Source: Puniceicoccaceae bacterium (lineage in GTDB: Bacteria; Verrucomicrobiota; Verrucomicrobiia; Opitutales; JAFGAQ01). Taken from it: a stretch of DNA of 64,000 nt. The DNA lies in assembly GCA_028285755.1 (NCBI GenBank), contig JANQOQ010000008.1, positions 1,023,399-1,087,398 on the forward strand, given 5' to 3'. Under the pieces are notes generated by a model, which ran no database searches, was not told the origin of the DNA, and saw nothing but the letters and a program-made list of their open reading frames with translations. The position numbers were made by a program, and so were the translations under genes. The first letter of the stretch is position 1. Each line of letters starts with the position of its first letter. Positions 53,634 to 62,070 of the stretch are shown piece by piece.

Positions 53634-55805
53634 TCATTCAGGGAGCGCGAAAGCCATATAAGCATCTCCGGATGGGGTGCCGATCTTTCCACCACCCGCA
53701 GCAATAACCACATACTGCTTGCCGTCGACCATATAGGTTGCAGGGGTCGCATACCCTGCGAACGGCATCTGGTATTCCCAAAGCAGCTCACCCGTATCCT
53801 TATCGAATGCCCGAATCTTTTCATCCGGAGTGCCTGCGATAAAGATCAAGCCCCCCGCAGTAACGACGGGTCCGCCGTAATTTTCAGCACCTGTGGGGGG
53901 ATAGCCTTGTTCAACCAACTCTTTATGCTCACCGAGCAGGACCGTCCAGAGGTATTCGCCACTGCTCATGTCGATCGCATGGAGTTTGCCCCAGGGTGGT
54001 TTGATGCCGGGGAAGCCATCCTCATCGAACAGGCGGTTGTAGCCCGTATGCCTGAATTCTACAGTTGCCTCCTTGGGCTCTTCGGCAACTTCAGCTGCTG
54101 GTTCTTCAACGGGTTTTTCCTCTCCATAAAGGTATGCGATGAGGCTGTCCTGCTCCTCTTGTGTAAGGAATTTGTAGCCCGGCATACGTCCCCGGCCATT
54201 TACGATAAATTCCAGCACCTCCTCACGTTCGAGACGGTCTCCTATATTTACGAGCGTAGGATACAGGTGTTGCTCGCCGGTGAGGTCACTCTTGTGGCAG
54301 GCTGCACAATACTTCATGTAGTTGAGGCGTCCGGGTGTTGCGCCTTCTGCAGTATTGTCGATTTCAACCATCTGGTGAAGCCACGCCATTTCGGTGACGT
54401 TTACATAGAGCACACCGCGCGTGGGATCTACGGCTGAGCCCCCCCATTCGGCACCGCCGTCAAAGCCCGGAAAAATGATGGTGCCATCCAGGCTCGGAGG
54501 GGTAAAGGTATTGCCGTAGTTGGTGCCTTCGAGCATTTGCATGATGTATTCGCGTGCTTCGGGTGTGCGGTCGGTCACCTCCCGCAGTGAGAAAATCTGC
54601 CTTACGAGCGGCGCAGGTTTGGTTACATAGGGTTGAGTCTCTGCAGCTACTTCTCCGCGAAGAGTGCTGGCCGGCACCTGGCGATACTCTATGGGGAAGA
54701 GCGGCTCGCCCGTCTCGCGATTAAACAGAAATACCATACCGTGCTTGGTAAGCTGGGCGACGGCATCGATGAGCTGGCCATTTTGATTAACCGTAAGTAA
54801 TGTCGGAGGTTGCGGTATGTCGCGGTCCCATAGATCGTGCTTAACGATCTGGAAGTGCCAGATACGCTCCCCTGTTTCGGCGTTCAGGGCAATGAGCGTA
54901 TTTCCGAACAGGTTATCGCCGATGCGATTGCCGCCGTAAAAGTCAAAGGAGGGCGAACCCGTGGGTATGTAGACGATCCCACGCTCCTCATCCAGTGCCA
55001 TGCCTGCCCATGAATTGGCGCCTCCTACGTATTCGTGCGCTCCTTCAGGCCAGGTATCGTAGCCAAACTGACCGGGTAGAGGAATGGTATGAAAGATCCA
55101 TGCACGCTCCCCCGTAGGGATATGATAGGCTCGGATGTGACCGGGCGCACCGTTGTATCCCTCGGAAACCCGGGTGCCCATAATGAGTAAATCTTTGTAA
55201 ACGATGCCGGGAGTCGTGGAGACGATATCCTGATTGGTGACGTCCCGGTCGAGCCCATCGTGAAGGCTGACTTTGCCGTCGTCATCAAACTCGGGGATCA
55301 GCTCTCCGGTTTTGGCATTGAGTGCATAGATGTAGGATCCTGCACTGTAGAGAATGCGTTTGTCATCCCCATCTTCCCAATAAGTCACTCCGCGAGTTAC
55401 CCCTTGTGCAAATCCGCCTTCAAAGGGGTCAAACTGCCAGAGCATTTCTCCGGTTTTGGCATCCATGGCGATCGCTTTGATCATGGGACTAACCGCATAT
55501 ACCACGCCGTCCACGATGATCGGGTTACACTGGATTTGTGAGCGGCTATCACTATCGCCGGTGCTGGTCATCCATGCGAGTTCCAATTGGCCAACGTTTT
55601 CTTTATTAATCTGATCCAGAGTGGAATACTGGCTGGAGCCGGAATCTCCCAGATAGACGTTCCAGTCATCATGCTCGACTCCTGCTTCCATGAAGGGATC
55701 CGGCATTTGGGGTGCCGGGCTGCCCCCGCCTCCGCAGCCTATCGTTAAAAGAATAGATGCCGTCAATGCCGTCCATGCACAGCTTTTCCATAGTGTAGTT
55801 TCCAT
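53634..55805 (-). CDS. PQQ-dependent dehydrogenase lipoprotein with inserted cytochrome c domain
   Basis: 723 residues from the ATG at 55805; the frame extends 17 codons upstream into the SGNH gene, but this start gives the lipobox LLTIGCGGGG (Cys24) and an 11-bp gap. The protein is a quinoprotein beta-propeller of the glucose/alcohol-dehydrogenase kind (WMTSTGDSDSRSQIQCNP, DLWDRDIPQPPTLL, ENYGGPVVTAGGLIFIAGTP). It is interrupted between blades by a c-type haem domain (about 487-560) with C500-A-A-C503-H504 and a possible axial Met in RGRMPGYKFL. It should oxidise a sugar or alcohol in the periplasm and pass electrons through its own haem. It sits second in an operon with an esterase and three sulfatases, so the substrate may be a freed sugar. 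The reaction is unproven. Confidence 0.85.
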   Translation of the reverse strand: METTLWKSCAWTALTASILLTIGCGGGGSPAPQMPDPFMEAGVEHDDWNVYLGDSGSSQYSTLDQINKENVGQLELAWMTSTGDSDSRSQIQCNPIIVDGVVYAVSPMIKAIAMDAKTGEMLWQFDPFEGGFAQGVTRGVTYWEDGDDKRILYSAGSYIYALNAKTGELIPEFDDDGKVSLHDGLDRDVTNQDIVSTTPGIVYKDLLIMGTRVSEGYNGAPGHIRAYHIPTGERAWIFHTIPLPGQFGYDTWPEGAHEYVGGANSWAGMALDEERGIVYIPTGSPSFDFYGGNRIGDNLFGNTLIALNAETGERIWHFQIVKHDLWDRDIPQPPTLLTVNQNGQLIDAVAQLTKHGMVFLFNRETGEPLFPIEYRQVPASTLRGEVAAETQPYVTKPAPLVRQIFSLREVTDRTPEAREYIMQMLEGTNYGNTFTPPSLDGTIIFPGFDGGAEWGGSAVDPTRGVLYVNVTEMAWLHQMVEIDNTAEGATPGRLNYMKYCAACHKSDLTGEQHLYPTLVNIGDRLEREEVLEFIVNGRGRMPGYKFLTQEEQDSLIAYLYGEEKPVEEPAAEVAEEPKEATVEFRHTGYNRLFDEDGFPGIKPPWGKLHAIDMSSGEYLWTVLLGEHKELVEQGYPPTGAENYGGPVVTAGGLIFIAGTPDEKIRAFDKDTGELLWEYQMPFAGYATPATYMVDGKQYVVIAAGGGKIGTPSGDAYMAFALPE

Positions 55806-55816
55806 AGTCAGTTGTT

Positions 55817-56530
55817 TTAAAGTTTCTCTAGCCAGTCGTTGATGGCCTCGGCCCAAATTTCGTAGCCTTTTTCGGTAAGGTGGAGGAAATCATACATCAC
55901 ATCCTTGGAGAGGGTGCCGTCAGGCTCAAGCAGGTGATCATTGATGTTTAAGTAAGTGATATGCTTTCGTACCCCCAAATTTGAAATCACTGCATTCAAT
56001 CGGTCGATATTAGCCCGGTGCGGGTGGTTGCGCTCTTCTCCACGCGGAAACACGCCCATGAGCAGCAGCTTTGCATTGGGGAATGCAGCGGTGAGCTCAT
56101 CGACTACGGCAATGACACCAGATGCGATGGTTTCGGGATCATCCTCAGTGAAAGCGAAATTATTCGTACCAATGAGTAATACGACTGCCTTGGGGTCCAG
56201 ATTTGACTTTGCGCCATACTTAAGCCGCCAGAGCAAGTGCTCGGTCGTATCTCCCCCGATGCCGAAATTGACTGCCCCCTTGGGTGCAAAATACTTATCC
56301 CAAAATGCCAACCCGTTTCCTGCCCAGCCCTGGGTTATGGAGTCTCCGATAAATACGATTTCTGCCTCACCTTTGATAGCCAATTCTACATCATCCGCGT
56401 GCAAACGGTACCATTCATCGATAGACATCCAGTTAAAATTATCAACCCGCGGGGAAGGCGTGATGGAATCGGGAACTGCGTGCGCAGCCAATCCACTCAG
56501 TAGTAGAGTCAGCAACCATTTTTTGATCAT
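55817..56530 (-). CDS. Secreted SGNH/GDSL-type esterase
   Basis: 237 residues from the ATG at 56530 (a GTG at 56554 would add eight). The signal peptide ends around AAHAVPD. SGNH motifs, in the numbering of the longer form: GDSITQGW (Ser72), GIGGDTTEHLLWRL (Gly block), LIGTNNF (Asn block) and YDFLHLTEKG (Asp222 and His225). The closest architecture is the PAF-acetylhydrolase-like group, which contains carbohydrate acetyl-esterases. It probably removes acetyl or similar esters from the polysaccharide. It is the first gene of the leftward operon and shares a ~125-bp divergent promoter region with the sulfatase at 56656. Confidence 0.88.
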   Translation of the reverse strand: MIKKWLLTLLLSGLAAHAVPDSITPSPRVDNFNWMSIDEWYRLHADDVELAIKGEAEIVFIGDSITQGWAGNGLAFWDKYFAPKGAVNFGIGGDTTEHLLWRLKYGAKSNLDPKAVVLLIGTNNFAFTEDDPETIASGVIAVVDELTAAFPNAKLLLMGVFPRGEERNHPHRANIDRLNAVISNLGVRKHITYLNINDHLLEPDGTLSKDVMYDFLHLTEKGYEIWAEAINDWLEKL

Positions 56531-56655
56531 AGCTTTGGGTATTCGTAGTGTCACCTCTTGTGACGCATATTAGGGCGTTAACCACCAAAAGAAAAATGGA
56601 TTTAGGGTGTTAGAATATTGGGGGGTGCCAGGGGATACTTCGACTTCTTAGTTAA
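56531..56655. promoter_or_regulatory. Divergent promoter region, SGNH operon / sulfatase
   Basis: About 125 bp between the ATG of the esterase gene and the sulfatase start. It must drive the five-gene leftward operon and the rightward sulfatase. No clear hexamer pair or operator could be fixed by eye. Confidence 0.35.
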
Positions 56656-58287
56656 ATGGCGAATAGAATAAGAGCACAACATGTTTTGCAATGCATTCTT
56701 ACCTTTTGGATAATAGGCTTATTCAGACTGAGTTCAGAGCCGCCCAATGTCATTATCATACTCGTGGATGATATGGGTTATTCGGATATTGGTTGCTATG
56801 GTGCGGAGATTAAGACCCCCGTTTTAGACAGGCTTGCCAGCGAAGGCGTGCGCTTCAGTCAATTTTATAATGCGGCGAAATGCTGCCCCTCACGTGCAGC
56901 CTTTTTAACAGGGGTTTATCCTCATCAGGCCGGTATGGGCAGTATGACCGATACCTACTACCCGATACCCGAATATCAGGGTTACCTGAACCGGGAGACC
57001 GTGACGCTTGCGGAGGTGTTGGGGAATGAGGAGTATTCAACCTATATTTCGGGTAAATGGCATGTGGGCACCCAACGCGGCAAGTGGCCGGTGGACCGGG
57101 GTTTTGATCGCAGCTTCGCCTTTATTCATGGGGCAGGGAGTTTTTTTGATTTTGAGCCTTATCGATCAGCTGATTGGCCTCTGGACAAGGAAGTCCATCT
57201 AGTGGAGGGTGATGAAATCATCAATGACCGGGCCCCGAAAGGTTATGCGACCGATATTTATACAGATGAGGCCATCCGTTTTATTCAGGAACACAGCGTA
57301 GATAATCCCTTTTTTCTTTACCTGGCTTACACCGCCCCTCATTGGCCAATGCACGCTTTGCCAGAGGATATTCAGAAATATGAAGGCATGTATGATGCAG
57401 GGTGGGATTCCATAAGGTATGCCCGTTTCCAAAAACTGAAGAAGCAGGGCCTAATCCCTGAAGATTCAAAGTTGCCTATTAAGGACCCTCGACTGCGAGA
57501 ATGGGAAGATCTTACAGACGCTGAGCGTGCTCGTGAAAGCCGGTTGATGGAAGTTTATGCCGCAATGATCGATCGGGTGGATCAAAATGTAGGCCGTTTG
57601 TTGGAAACGCTTGAAGCGGAGGGGCACTCCGATAACACGGTGATATTCTTCCTGTCCGATAATGGGGCTGCAACTGCCGGGAATCTTTCGCTCGGCAAAT
57701 TTATTGACGATCGTTTTGATCCCGAAGCACTGCCGGGCACTCCTGACTCATTTACAGGCTATGGTCGGGATTGGGCCAGTGTCAGTAATACTCCATTCAG
57801 TGGTAATAAGGGTATGATCCATGAGGGCGGGATTGCGACCCCGTTTATTGCGTGGTATCCCCGCGAATTCAAAGCTGGGCAGATCGTTCGTCAGGTGGGT
57901 CACATAACAGACTTGATGCCGACCATTTGTGAACTTGCGGGCGTCGAGTATCCCAACAAGTTTAATGGATATAAGATCAAGCCTTACCAGGGAATCAGTC
58001 TTGTTCAAGCCTTACAGGGGAAAGCTTCACCACGCGATCGCCCGCTATTCTTTGAGCATACCGGTAATCGCGGTTATATCGCAGATGGCTGGAAACTGGT
58101 AGCACGTAATGAGCAGCCCTGGGAGCTTTATCGGCTCGATCAGGATCGCGCTGAATCCAACGATTTGAGTGCCTCACATTCCGATCAATTGAAGGATATG
58201 AAAGCGATCTACAGAGACTGGGAAACTGAGAATCGGATTTTGCCCTGGAGTGAAGTGCTCGCGAGTAATCCGATCCAGTGGGAATAA
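56656..58287 (+). CDS. Secreted S1-family sulfatase (CCPSR type)
   Basis: 543-residue type I sulfatase (signal peptide about 10-27). The formylglycine Cys is Cys76 in C-C-P-S-R. LVDDMGYSDIGCYG, SGKWHVGTQRGKW and FLSDNGAATAG are the metal and catalytic segments. It shares the insertion LKKQGLIPEDSKLP with the sulfatases at 25284 and 33295, so the three form one expanded subfamily. It is convergent with the fusion protein at 58291 (3 bp apart) and divergent from the SGNH operon. Confidence 0.93.
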   Translation: MANRIRAQHVLQCILTFWIIGLFRLSSEPPNVIIILVDDMGYSDIGCYGAEIKTPVLDRLASEGVRFSQFYNAAKCCPSRAAFLTGVYPHQAGMGSMTDTYYPIPEYQGYLNRETVTLAEVLGNEEYSTYISGKWHVGTQRGKWPVDRGFDRSFAFIHGAGSFFDFEPYRSADWPLDKEVHLVEGDEIINDRAPKGYATDIYTDEAIRFIQEHSVDNPFFLYLAYTAPHWPMHALPEDIQKYEGMYDAGWDSIRYARFQKLKKQGLIPEDSKLPIKDPRLREWEDLTDAERARESRLMEVYAAMIDRVDQNVGRLLETLEAEGHSDNTVIFFLSDNGAATAGNLSLGKFIDDRFDPEALPGTPDSFTGYGRDWASVSNTPFSGNKGMIHEGGIATPFIAWYPREFKAGQIVRQVGHITDLMPTICELAGVEYPNKFNGYKIKPYQGISLVQALQGKASPRDRPLFFEHTGNRGYIADGWKLVARNEQPWELYRLDQDRAESNDLSASHSDQLKDMKAIYRDWETENRILPWSEVLASNPIQWE

Positions 58288-58290
58288 ATT

Positions 58291-61200
58291 TTACTGCCCA
58301 TACATGGCCGCTGCCTTATTGAAGGCATCTATCCCCACCTGCGAACCCAATATGCGGCCAACCACATCATCTGCTGCGATATGGATGCCTCCGTATATAC
58401 GGGATAGACCTGCCTGGTCGGCAGCATCATAATAAGTGGCCCATTGGAGTGTGAAATCGCGCTCCGGGCCGATTTCGAATTTGAGGAAACTATTAGCCGG
58501 AAAGTGGTAAATACCCAAGCCTCCGGGGAAATAGGCACTCCCAGTCAGGAGATTCATCACTTCAGCACCGGCACGGCTGAAGGTGCTGTGGCCGGAAATG
58601 TAACCTGGGAATGCAGGCGTCACAAAGGTGTCTTTTTGGTAGGGATTCCACTCATCTGCAAATATCCAATTCACTCCGCCCAGATCACTCTTGGGGTTCA
58701 GCGGATTCCCTGTCCAGGTGCGGATTACGATCTTACCGACATGATTGCCGTCCTGGGAACTGGTAAACAAGAGCGCGCTTGCATGCTTACCCCCTGCCCC
58801 GAGGCTTTCAGCAGTTGCTACTTCAATAAGCTCTGGAATGAGTGGTAATCCCATCTCATGATAGCTGGGACCCGTAGAATTGGTGGATTGCCCGAGCCCA
58901 CCCATGTAGCGAATAAGCGATATTGGTCGCGAGCTATCATACTGTCGTTTGACCGTCCAGGCGGCACAGGCGGCATCGTGCATCGCACCATTTAAAGCAA
59001 GGTAACCCACAATATCCCATCGCAGAGGGTCAAGCGGTGTGCCCTGGCCCCTGTATAGGCGCTGGAAGTCCGGATGTTCCTGGATTTCGTTGAACAAAAC
59101 ATTCCAGTGACCCGGGGGAGTCTCCGAGTCAGGCCCATCTGCCCAAAATTCGGCCATGATTCGTGCGTAATCGGCTCTCAGGACTATATTGGGGGCATAA
59201 GGTGCTCCTGTTGCGGGATTGACAGGATAGCCGGTTCCGTCATTGGTACCGAGCGGGTTATTCATTGAAGTTCCCGGTGAGATATCGATCTCTAAGCCAT
59301 CTCTGGGGTCGAGCTGTGCCGAAAATTCGATGAGTTGTACAACTTCATTGACGAGCTGCTCATGTCCCACGCCACCGAGCATGGGGTGCGGCCCGGGATC
59401 GAGTGCGATGGTGCTGGGCGTAGGCTTTTCCAGAGCGAACGGGATGGTCAAGCGGGCGTTTTCACCAATAAATTCCTGGGTATTTGCTCCTTCGATGATT
59501 CCGTTTTGGGTGATCGAGAAGCTCAGAGAAAGAGGCTGCCAGCGGTTGGGGTCTGTCATAATTGCACCGGGGGTTGCGACGACCATCGGCTCATTCACGG
59601 AAACATAGTTGGTATTATCGGCATACCCATTCGCCTCATTCGCTCCATCGTTTAAGGTGGCTGCAATGACAGCTGCAGCAATACGGTTGCCCACGATTGC
59701 CGGTGTCGTGCCGTTTATTTCGGTGATGGACGTATCATACCCTAGCTGAGCCATTAGCCAGTTGATGCTCTGAAGGGTCTCAACGGCTCCGCTGCTGTTT
59801 GTAAAGCGATGTTTTATTAAGCGATAGGCGGCATAGCTGATCGCTTCTTTTTGGGCTTCGATGCGGTCATTCCCCCAGTCGGCTGTGCTCAGGATTTCCT
59901 GCTGAAAGGCGGGCGTGACGGTTTGCCAGGCATTGGGTTCGTAGGCCCAATAAGCGTCCCACATGGCTGATGAAAGGTGATAAAGGTTGCGCCCATGCAG
60001 GGTGGGGTCAGGGAAATCAAGCCGAATGGCATCCAGCAGGGCTTCATTCCACCATTGGGCGATTGATTTGGAGTCGATATCCGCACGTATACCTACCTGG
60101 ATGGGCGTGCTCTGCACACTCCCGCCGGGATTACTGGCGATGACTATATAGTTACCGGTATTGTGTGGTTTTATATGCGGTATTGTAAATTCGCTGCCTT
60201 GTGCTTCAGGCATAACAACTCCATCTTTGTACCAGGTGTATAGCGGGGTTGGGGTTCCTGTGGCGGGTGCAGATATCGTAACTGTTGTATCTTTATCAAA
60301 CATCTGTGATGCACTGATATTTGAGAACACGGGAGGGCTATAAGGGCTGGTGCCGTTTTCGGTGACTTCAATGCGCTGATTAGGCGTGATGTTTTGCAGC
60401 GTTTGCACGATCCCACTGGGCCAACGGATTTCAATCGAGGCGATTGCAACTCCATGACTACCGAGTCCTGCATGGATGATGCTTTCGCTTTGCCCCAGGA
60501 ACTGACTGTCCCCGGATAGTTCATAAACACGGGCTTGACTGCCTTCAGTGGTGGTTAGAGTCACCTTGGAACCGATTCCGTGGCGGTTCGACACCGTCCC
60601 ATTCAACTTTATCTGTAGCCAATGATTGCTGTTCTCAGTGCTATTACGATAGAGAACGGAGGGTCCCCCATTGTTCACAATATAAACGTCCAGGTCCCCA
60701 TCGCGATCAAAGTCAAAGGTTAGCAGGCCTTTACCTTCGCCTGTATCCCGCAATCCGGATGCAAATGAAGATAACTGCGTAAAGGTGCCTCCCTCATTCT
60801 CCCAAAAGTAGATGGGGTCGATAAATGTGTCCTGGGTTTCGGGGGCTTCCACCTGGTGCCATCCATTGGTCATGATAATGTCGAGGTCACCGTCATTGTC
60901 ATAATCAAACATTTCAGTTCCCCAGCCCCAACCGCCATCATCGACACCGAGTTCAGCGGCCCGTTCGGCAAACTGCCGGTTCCCGAGGTTTTCATAGAGT
61001 CGGTTATCCGTCGCCGTGGATGTTACAAACCAGTCCAAACGCCCATCCAGATTATAATCCCCAACTGCGGAGCCCATCTCATTGACTCCTTTGCTGAGTC
61101 CGGCGGCTTTGGCACCTTCCGTAAATGTACCATCTCCGTTATTCCAGAAGACCTCAGATGTGGTGAAGTCAGCAGCTACGAGTAGGTCCGGCCATTGATC

Positions 61201-61950
61201 ATCATCCAGATCCGAGAAAGTTGAAGTGAAGGAAAATTTTACACGATCCGGACCTGCATCGGCATTACTGAATTCGGTGGTATTGACAAAATATCCGGGA
61301 TTCAGGGTGCCCTGGTTTCTGAGTAAAACCACGTGTTGATCAATGGATGGGTGGGTTGAGTCTATACCCCATTCACAGGTGTGAATGTCCAGCCATCCAT
61401 CTCGATCATAATCTCCAAAAGCGATGCTGAACCCCCGGTGACCGAGGCTACTTTGTAACGCAGCGCCTCTGGCAATCGCTTCTTCAGTAAAAGTTCCGTC
61501 ACCCTGATTGATATAGAGGTAGTAGCGACTGGATTGAATTGTGCTGACATAAAGGTCGAGATCACCGTCATTATCGATATCTCCCCAGGCTGCGCCGTTC
61601 GTGCGGTCGATTGTATGGATGCCCGCTTGTTCAGTAACATTTTCAAACCAGGGCTCGCCTTCCGCCCGGCTTGCTCCCCGGTTTCGATACAGAATGTCGC
61701 GCCCATCCAGGCGCGTAACAAATAAATCAACCCAGCCATCGCCATCAAAGTCTCCGGCGGCAGCCCCTCCGGTTAGGATTTGGAGCTCTACGGTGGGCTC
61801 AAAGTTGGATGAGAACTGGGTATGGCCGATGCCCGCCTGCGATGTAAAATTGCTGAAACGAGCATCCAGTAGCAAAAAGGAAAACAAGAACAGGATCCCT
61901 ATTCCTCTATTCCATAGTGATAATAATTTTTTAAGGGGTAAAGCCATCAT
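58291..61950 (-). CDS. FG-GAP / ASPIC / Ig-like / vanadium haloperoxidase fusion protein
   Basis: 1219-residue exported fusion (signal peptide about 1-30). Residues ~35-440 hold FG-GAP/VCBS repeats with calcium loops (DFDGDGWVDLFV, DIDNDGDLDLYV, DYNLDGRLDWFV). About 450-545 is an ASPIC/UnbV module (GIGSKVTLTTTEGS, EIRWPSGIVQTL). About 550-625 is an Ig-like domain (YTWYKDGV, HNTGNYIVIASNPGG). From ~635 to the end is a vanadium-dependent haloperoxidase/PAP2 domain with K1001-x6-R1008-P1009, ISGH (His1121), and SR-x5-H-x3-D (His1190 the likely vanadate ligand). It could halogenate organic compounds using peroxide; an acid phosphatase is the alternative. The long propeller-like front may bind a glycan or surface. 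It is convergent with the sulfatase at 56656. Confidence 0.82.
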   Translation of the reverse strand: MMALPLKKLLSLWNRGIGILFLFSFLLLDARFSNFTSQAGIGHTQFSSNFEPTVELQILTGGAAAGDFDGDGWVDLFVTRLDGRDILYRNRGASRAEGEPWFENVTEQAGIHTIDRTNGAAWGDIDNDGDLDLYVSTIQSSRYYLYINQGDGTFTEEAIARGAALQSSLGHRGFSIAFGDYDRDGWLDIHTCEWGIDSTHPSIDQHVVLLRNQGTLNPGYFVNTTEFSNADAGPDRVKFSFTSTFSDLDDDQWPDLLVAADFTTSEVFWNNGDGTFTEGAKAAGLSKGVNEMGSAVGDYNLDGRLDWFVTSTATDNRLYENLGNRQFAERAAELGVDDGGWGWGTEMFDYDNDGDLDIIMTNGWHQVEAPETQDTFIDPIYFWENEGGTFTQLSSFASGLRDTGEGKGLLTFDFDRDGDLDVYIVNNGGPSVLYRNSTENSNHWLQIKLNGTVSNRHGIGSKVTLTTTEGSQARVYELSGDSQFLGQSESIIHAGLGSHGVAIASIEIRWPSGIVQTLQNITPNQRIEVTENGTSPYSPPVFSNISASQMFDKDTTVTISAPATGTPTPLYTWYKDGVVMPEAQGSEFTIPHIKPHNTGNYIVIASNPGGSVQSTPIQVGIRADIDSKSIAQWWNEALLDAIRLDFPDPTLHGRNLYHLSSAMWDAYWAYEPNAWQTVTPAFQQEILSTADWGNDRIEAQKEAISYAAYRLIKHRFTNSSGAVETLQSINWLMAQLGYDTSITEINGTTPAIVGNRIAAAVIAATLNDGANEANGYADNTNYVSVNEPMVVATPGAIMTDPNRWQPLSLSFSITQNGIIEGANTQEFIGENARLTIPFALEKPTPSTIALDPGPHPMLGGVGHEQLVNEVVQLIEFSAQLDPRDGLEIDISPGTSMNNPLGTNDGTGYPVNPATGAPYAPNIVLRADYARIMAEFWADGPDSETPPGHWNVLFNEIQEHPDFQRLYRGQGTPLDPLRWDIVGYLALNGAMHDAACAAWTVKRQYDSSRPISLIRYMGGLGQSTNSTGPSYHEMGLPLIPELIEVATAESLGAGGKHASALLFTSSQDGNHVGKIVIRTWTGNPLNPKSDLGGVNWIFADEWNPYQKDTFVTPAFPGYISGHSTFSRAGAEVMNLLTGSAYFPGGLGIYHFPANSFLKFEIGPERDFTLQWATYYDAADQAGLSRIYGGIHIAADDVVGRILGSQVGIDAFNKAAAMYGQ

Positions 61951-62070
61951 CCGGTGTAAGAAGCCGAGAATTTAATCTCCAGTATGTATGGTTTAGAAAT
62001 ACTAAATCAGATTCAACATATGTCTACAATATGGGAGACGAATGATATACCAATATACCCCCAAAATCGA

